Origin: Sambucus nigra
Taxonomy: Eukaryota > Streptophyta > Magnoliopsida > Dipsacales > Adoxaceae
Direction: 5' to 3'
DNA length: 64,000 nucleotides
Assembly (NCBI GenBank): GCA_949130495.1
Contig: CASBWL010000411.1
Span: forward strand, 1-64,000
Shown here piece by piece: positions 58,557-64,000 of this stretch (its first letter is position 1; each line of letters starts with the position of its first letter). The position numbers and the translations under genes are program-made. The notes below the pieces were generated by a model. The model saw nothing but the letters and a program-made list of their open reading frames with translations, had not been told where the DNA came from and did no database searches.

Positions 58557-59440
58557 ATGGATGTATTTGCATGGTCCTACTATGATATTCCCGACATTTA
58601 CCCTGAGATAACACGAGATGAGATTCCAACTCTCCCAAAATGTAAACCTGTCAAACAGAAGCTGCGAAAGCTTCGCACCGAATGGTCACTCAAAGTAAAA
58701 GAAGAAGTAGTCAATCAATTAAATGTGGGTTTCATTCGAGTAATTAAATATCCTACATGGCTAGCCAATATCGTACCCGTACTGAAATCAGGAGGAAAGG
58801 TCAGCATGTGTGTCGACTGCAGAGACTCGAACAAGGCCTCTCCGAAGGATGATTACTCGCTACCCAATATCGATATGATTGTGGAAAACACTGACAGTCA
58901 TGCTCTCAAGTCATTCGTTGATGGGTTTTCTGGATATAACCATATCAAGATGCGCCCTGATCATCAAGAGAAAATAACATTCATCACCCCTTGGGGAAAT
59001 TTTTGCTACACTATCATGCCATTTGGTCTAAAAAATGCAGGGGCTACCTACCAAAGGGCTGCCACAACCATTTTACATGATCTGATACACAAGTAAGTTG
59101 AGGTCCAAGATTAGAGAAGGTCATGTTACGGCTCTTCAAAAATTCTTTGAACGATTGCGACAGTACCAAATGCGACTTAACCCAAAGAAATATGCCTTCC
59201 GCGTTACCAAAGGGAAACTCTTGGGATTCATGGTCAGTGAGAAAGGGATAGAAACATATCCTGCTAATCTGAAAGCCATACTTGAGATGCCACCTCCCCG
59301 AACGAAGAAAGAAGTCCGAGGATTCCTTGGGAAATTACAGTACATCAGTCGATTCATCAGCCAATTGACTTTCATCTACGAACTCATCTTCAAACTCCTT
59401 CGAAATGATTCAACCAAAGTCTGGAATGAGGCTTTCTAAT
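58557..59440 (+). pseudogene. element 2 reverse transcriptase (YVDD box deleted)
   Basis: MDVFAWSYYDIPDI at the start, then KQKLRKLRTEW, GFIRVIKYPTWLANIVPV, KVSMCVDCRDSNKASP, FVDGFSGYNHIKM and FGLKNAGATYQRA. After LIHK there is a stop (59094-59096) and a gap: the YVDD catalytic box, about 22-23 bases, is missing, and the next conserved text is SKIREGH in another frame (59105 onwards). The thumb follows (LGFMVSEKGIE, RGFLGKLQYISRFI). It can no longer polymerise. Confidence 0.88.
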
Positions 59441-59892
59441 AATCCTTCTATTGGATCAAGCAATACCAAACCCGACCTCTGGTGATCATGCCACCACAGC
59501 CTGATCATCCGTTACTCATATACTTAACTGTGACTGATACTGCAGTCGGGGCTCTGCTAGCTCAATACCTTGAAGAAACTCCCAAGGAGAAAGCCATCTA
59601 CTATGCCAGTCGAAAGTTGGCTGATTACGAAGCTAACTACACCGCCTTGGAAAAAATATGCGTCGCTCTTATCTGGGTTACCCAAAAGTTACGGCACTAC
59701 ATGCCCGCTTTCCCTATCAGACTCGTATCCCGAATGGATCCCACCAAGTACTTACTTGAGAAGACTACTCTATCCAGTCGAATGGCCCGTTGGTTTATGC
59801 TTCTAGCCGAGTTTGATATCACCTATGTCACACAAAAATCCATAAAAGGAAGAGCCATCTCTGACTACCTTGCTGACTACCCTATGGAATAA
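59441..59892 (+). pseudogene. element 2 RNase H
   Basis: The frame 59482-59892 has TVTDTAVGALLAQY, KAIYYASRKL, YTALEKICVALIW and SRMDPTKYLLEK, ending YLADYPME. RNase H removes template RNA. The domain is well conserved, but its start is after a frame break. Confidence 0.83.
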
Positions 59893-60360
59893 GCCCTGTC
59901 TGGATTTTTGAGTTCCCATACGAGAATATCCTTTGCGCCTACCATGAAGATCTTTGATGGCCAACGTTCTTTAATGGTGATGCCAACAAAAAGGATATAT
60001 CATTGAAATTCTCCGAATTTCCCCTGATGACTCTCACACTCCCATTGCCATCAAATTGGATTTCCCATGCACTAACAACATGACTGAATACGAGGCATGT
60101 ATGGTAGGCCTCAAAGTTGCTCTCAAGAAAAGAATTTGATACCTCGATGTCTATGGGGATTCAACCCTCATCATCGACCAAGTACTCAGGAAATGAAAAG
60201 TTAAGTATGAGAAACTCTTACCCTTCCATGCCCATCTTGAAGAACTAGCTTCCTAATTCTAAGAAATGACCTTCCACTACCTGCCCCGAGCAAAAAAACT
60301 AACTAAAAATCTTGCCACCTTAGCCTCTATGATTGACATGCCCGAAGGAATAACCATGGC
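59893..60360 (+). pseudogene. element 2 second (archaeal-like) RNase H
   Basis: NMTEYEACMVGLKVALKK (60079-60131), YLDVYGDSTLIIDQ (60140-60181) and LATLASMIDMPEG (60313-60351). These are the E, D and D type motifs of a second RNase H that is inserted between the normal RNase H and integrase in Tat elements. Stops at 60137 and 60196, among others. Confidence 0.8.
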
Positions 60361-60539
60361 CGCTTTCCTTATCCAGAAATAAGACAAACCAACTCACTGT
60401 TACCACACTGAGCTCAGCACGGAGGAAGAACCCGAAATAGTCGACTGCTGGTACTATAATATTTGGAGCCTCCTCAATTATGGTAGGTATCCCAGGGAGC
60501 TGACAAGAAAGATCGAGCAATAATTCGCAGGCTGGTCGC

Positions 60540-61708
60540 CCAGTACATTATTTGTGATAAAGCATTGTTTAGGAAAAACTTCGATGGAACCCATTTACAC
60601 TGCATCGCAGGGGTTGACATTGAAGAAATGATGCAAAAAATCCGCAGCGAAAAATACGAATCCCACATGAACGGCCATATGCTCGCAAAAAAGATCATTC
60701 GACAGGGATACTACTGGACTACCATGGTTCAGGACTGCACAACCGACGTTTGAAGTTGTCTCAAGTGCCAACAGTTCTCCAACCTACAACATCTGCCTCT
60801 GCGAGAATTGTACAACATGACTTCTCCCTGGCCATTTTCCACATCGGGCATCGACATCATAGCGAAAGTAACATCAAAAGCATCAAATGGGCACGAGTTT
60901 ATCCTAGTCGCTAATTATCCTAGTCGCTATTGATTACTTCACCAAATGGGTCGAAGCCAAGTCATACGCAATTCTGAATGCCAAAAAAGTGGCCAAGTTC
61001 ATCAGGAAAAATATCATTTGCCGATATGGGGTCCCACGCGAGCTGGTATCAAACAATGAGCTACATTTTGAGGAAGAAGTTATGGAAGTGGTCAACGAGT
61101 ATGGGATTCAAAGACATAAATCCTCTCCATACCGACCTCAAACCAATGGAGCAGTCGAAGCAAACAATAAGAATCTCAAAGCCATGCTCAATAAGATGAC
61201 CGAGAGTTGTCGTTATTGGGCCGACAGGATCCCTTACGCCCTCTGGGGCTATCTCACTTCAGTTCGAACCTCTACTGGGGCTAGCCCTTACTCTCTAGTC
61301 TATGGAATGGAAGAAGTCCTTCCCGTTGAGCTGGAAATATCCTCACTGCATGTCATGCTTGAAAGCAAGGTCAACGAAGAAGACTGGTACCAAAGCCGTC
61401 TTGACGAGCCGACCCACCTAGATGAAAAGATATTGAAAGCTCTATATCACATACAAGGATACCATCGCCATATAGCGCGATCCTTTAACAAGATATTCAA
61501 GGACCAAGGTGTCCGAGAAGGGGACTTAGCCCTCAAAGAAATAATAGAGCCCATCTGGGAACCCAGAGGGAAATTCAAGCCCAATTGGAGCGGCCCATAC
61601 ATAGTGAATAAGATCATGTCAGGCGGCGTCGCTGTGCTCACCGACCTTGACAGAGAAGAAATAGCGCGTCCAGTCAACTTGGACCATCCCAAGAAATTCT
61701 ACCCGTAG
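60540..61708 (+). pseudogene. element 2 integrase
   Basis: Zinc domain 60565-60775 (HMNGH, CLKCQ) with a stop (60750-60752). The core begins MTSPWPFSTSGIDII (first aspartate). A 16-base tandem duplication (60900-60915 repeated at 60916-60931) shifts the frame. The second part (60989-61708) is open: ELVSNNELHF has asparagine for the second catalytic aspartate; AVEANNK holds the glutamate; then the GPY-like C-terminus (NWSGPYIV) ends at FYP. No chromodomain, as expected for Tat elements. Confidence 0.88.
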
Positions 61709-62309
61709 TCCAAAATATCGGCGCGCTACGACTCTTCTCATCTCCCTTCTATTCTAAAAAATAAAAATAAAAATAAATATATAAATCTCTTATTTTCTCC
61801 CTAACCCAGAACTACGTGGGCCTGATCCTCTAAAAACATTTTCAAAAATGAATTTCAAATTTTTTCAAAACCCTCAGAGGTACGTTGGCAGCTCATTCGC
61901 TCCACATAGCGCGACCCCCTTCTTTTTCACAAAATGCTATTCTGTTCTTTTCCCTGAGAACGACAATTCATTTTTAACATATACATGAACAAAAGGATTA
62001 TGTATACCTTAGAGATAAGTATAGATAGTTCAAAATGAAAAAAAGTCATCAAGAGGCACAACTAAATGATCAAAAACTTATTTATTTCATTATCCAAAAT
62101 TTCCATGCATTACATCGGCGTAAGGAGTCAAACGACTTCCCTTGCCAGCACTACACCTACTAAAAAACCCAAATAATAAAAAGCCCCGCTACTCCTAAAA
62201 ATCACCCTCTAATTATTCCCACAAAGCACAAAACTACACTTATTACAAAAAGCTTCCCAAAGCCCTACCCGCAGCTGCCAAGGGAACCAACACCATCATC
62301 ACTGGCATC
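61709..62309 (+). other. element 2 spacer after integrase
   Basis: AT-rich and non-coding. It matches 35191-35638 of element 1. It contains the convergent end of the antisense ORF. Confidence 0.7.
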
Positions 62310-63553
62310 CTAGGCTCCTGAAACCTCCCCTGCCTGAATGGAGTATCGCAGACGCTCCATAGAGCGATAAGCCTGGACTATCTTAGGGTAGACCACAACG
62401 CCTCCCTCTATAGTGTCAGATATGGAAAACCACCTTTGACTGGTCTCCACAGCTAGCAACCTGGCCACTACATTCTTCCACAACCACTTCATGTAATCCC
62501 CGGAGACATACCAAACTCTCCCGGTAGACTGAGAAGGACGGGTCGGCGGACGACGATTCTCCCATAGAGAACCAAGACATAATGGCATACGCTCTGTCAG
62601 GTCCTCTACAGGAAAGAAGTTTGGTGTCCGCGGTGGCACAATTTTCTCCTAACCAAATTGGTGCAGCCGCCGCCAGGGAAAGTAGAAAGTGGTCTGCCTG
62701 AGGCCTACTAACCGGACATATTGGTACTCCCCGAGTTCCAGAATGGGAAACAACTCCCCCCACCAAGGAACATACCAGCGTAAGCCTTGAGCCCCGTGCT
62801 CTACAAAAAAATTCTCCCAACTCTCAATGTTCTGGCCTACACTATTAAAATAAGGTGAGAACAAGTTTGGAACCACCGACACGGGGTAATTAGGTGGCAC
62901 CACCATGCGGAATCTCTTCGACAACCACATAAATAATATTACTGGGCTACCCCTCAGAAATTCAGACCGACCCTCCCTCCAGGCATCCAGTCCATTCAAG
63001 GTCTCTGCCAGTATCACCGCCGCAGAATTACGATGGTATGACATCCAAGAAACGATAGCAGCCAGTTGGGGTTCCACCATCATCTCCCCCATCACCAACA
63101 AGACTTTTGAAACAATGCCTAAGGTGAAGGCCCCGGCATATCCAGCATCACCCACATCCTGCGAATGCACAAACTGCAACACCGCCAGAAGGGAAATTAT
63201 TCTTCCCGTAACTAATGGCTTGGCCGTCGAAGGCAAAATATTAAGAAGTTCAGCTAGTAATTCCCTGGGAGAATGGGAAAACTCAGGCAGAGCCGCATCA
63301 ACACTGGGATTTATTCCCAGAATGGAAGAAAATTCCTAGTTGGTAGGACAAATCTCATCCAACCCGAAGCGGAATATATGATCCTCGGGATCCAAAACTC
63401 GACAGCCGCCATTAGCATGTTCCACTCAATGGGCCGGTTGCACCACAAAGAGACTCGCCGCATATGAAAGGCGTCATAATCACCATTGTAAGAGCACATT
63501 GCTTCCAAGGCTTCGAGGTAATTGGCGAACTCAATACTACCAGGGAGAGCCAT
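62310..63553 (-). pseudogene. element 2 antisense ORF, plant-mobile-domain-like
   Basis: Read on the minus strand from an ATG at 63553 (MALPGSIEFANYLEALEAM). It continues to EFW; a frameshift near 63390 leads to DPEDHIFRFGLDEICPT, then a stop (63336-63338), then EFSSILGINPSV and a long open stretch to 62651 (VLQFVHSQDVG, WYVPWWGELFPILELG). A TAG (62649-62651) and a last piece to 62310 follow in phase. The W-P-x-x-x-F-x-F-G and CPT-x-E-E-F-like pattern resembles proteins with plant mobile domains and antisense ORFs of Tat elements. Role unknown. It is about 414 codons in all with three breaks. Confidence 0.7.
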
Positions 63554-63631
63554 CTTGCAAAGAGATAATAAGCAAGTAAGAATGTGAAAAAGGAAGAAAG
63601 TGAAAAGGGTGAGGAGGAAAGCCCCATCCAC

Positions 63632-64000
63632 ACCCCCTGTTATACTTGGAAACTCTTAAGCAAAAATAAGGAACCCTGTAGAAATCGGAGTAAAACTTGC
63701 CCCAGAAAGTACCAAGCAATTGAAGAAAGTGAAATCAAAGGCTTGGATTGATTGGACTAGACTGACATGTCGATGGGCAGGATAGGGGTCATGCCGATCG
63801 ACAACCCCCTATTTTGGGAAAATTCCCCTTTTCCTCTTTTGTCAAAATTAAAAAAAAAACTCAATAAAATAATTTTTACCTTAAGGAAATTCCGAATTAC
63901 CTTTATACTTATGCTTTTACTAATCTTATTTTAATAAAATCATTTTCAAATCAATTTTCAAAATTCTTTTTACGGTCTTAGTAGCAATGTAAAAAGAACA
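63632..64000. other. element 2 3' spacer, cut by the window end
   Basis: Upstream of the antisense ORF start. 63780-63880 matches 36270-36370 of element 1. It would lead to the 3' repeats and LTR of element 2. Confidence 0.6.

Larger units (their letters stand above)
51111..64000 (+). mobile_element. Tat/Ogre-type element 2 (3' end outside window)
   Basis: 5' LTR, primer site, leader, gag, protease, RT, RNase H, second RNase H, integrase and an antisense ORF, in the order of the Tat lineage (Ogre-like by sequence feel). It inserted into the LINE; the 5' flank is CATGG. Better preserved than element 1, but with catalytic residues lost in three enzymes. Confidence 0.9.

Overview
The window is plant nuclear DNA built almost wholly from nested LTR retrotransposons. 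I found no host gene, rRNA, tRNA gene, CRISPR array or bacterial feature. The evidence is plant-specific element lineages (chromodomain Ty3/gypsy of the Tekay/Del type, Tat/Ogre-type Ty3/gypsy with two RNase H domains and an antisense ORF, SIRE-like Ty1/copia, a plant L1 LINE with a DUF4283-type ORF1), primer sites matching plant initiator tRNA-Met, and AT-rich satellite-like filler. It looks like heterochromatic intergenic DNA of an angiosperm; the species cannot be named from this sequence.

Layout. 1-14482: a tandem Tekay/Del array of the form (cut) internal - LTR - internal - LTR, with a period of about 7.78 kb and almost identical copies. 14483-17560: the 3' end of a plus-strand Tat-type element (polypurine tract and an LTR with 37-bp repeats), with a Tekay-like solo LTR (15668-16986, target duplication AATTA) inside that LTR. 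17578-17825 is a minus-strand retroviral-type protease scrap, next to a second solo LTR (17826-20913). 21526-about 40125: an old Tat/Ogre-type element ('element 1'). Inside it lie a minus-strand LTR element with target duplication CCTAC (25672-27912), a SIRE-like solo LTR with target duplication TCCCT (30989-32338), an A-rich insertion (about 29200-29870) and a 370-bp hAT-like MITE (37314-37683). 40126-43712: poorly assigned DNA with a compound microsatellite and a probable minus-strand LTR. 43713-48800: two SIRE-like LTR/primer-site units with gag remnants. 48920-51110: a (TC)n tract and the 5' half of an L1 LINE. 51111-64000: a younger Tat/Ogre-type element ('element 2') running off the window.

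The pol genes are the usual gag-protease-RT-RNase H-integrase machinery, but no copy is intact. Both Tekay copies share three stop codons. Element 2 has lost the key catalytic residues of protease, reverse transcriptase and integrase.

The most unusual signal crosses element families. LTRs from at least three unrelated lineages (Tekay-like Ty3, Tat/Ogre Ty3, SIRE-like copia) each carry a compact cluster of short palindromes, mostly with a TCGA core. In most of them a TATA-like box follows within a few tens of bases.
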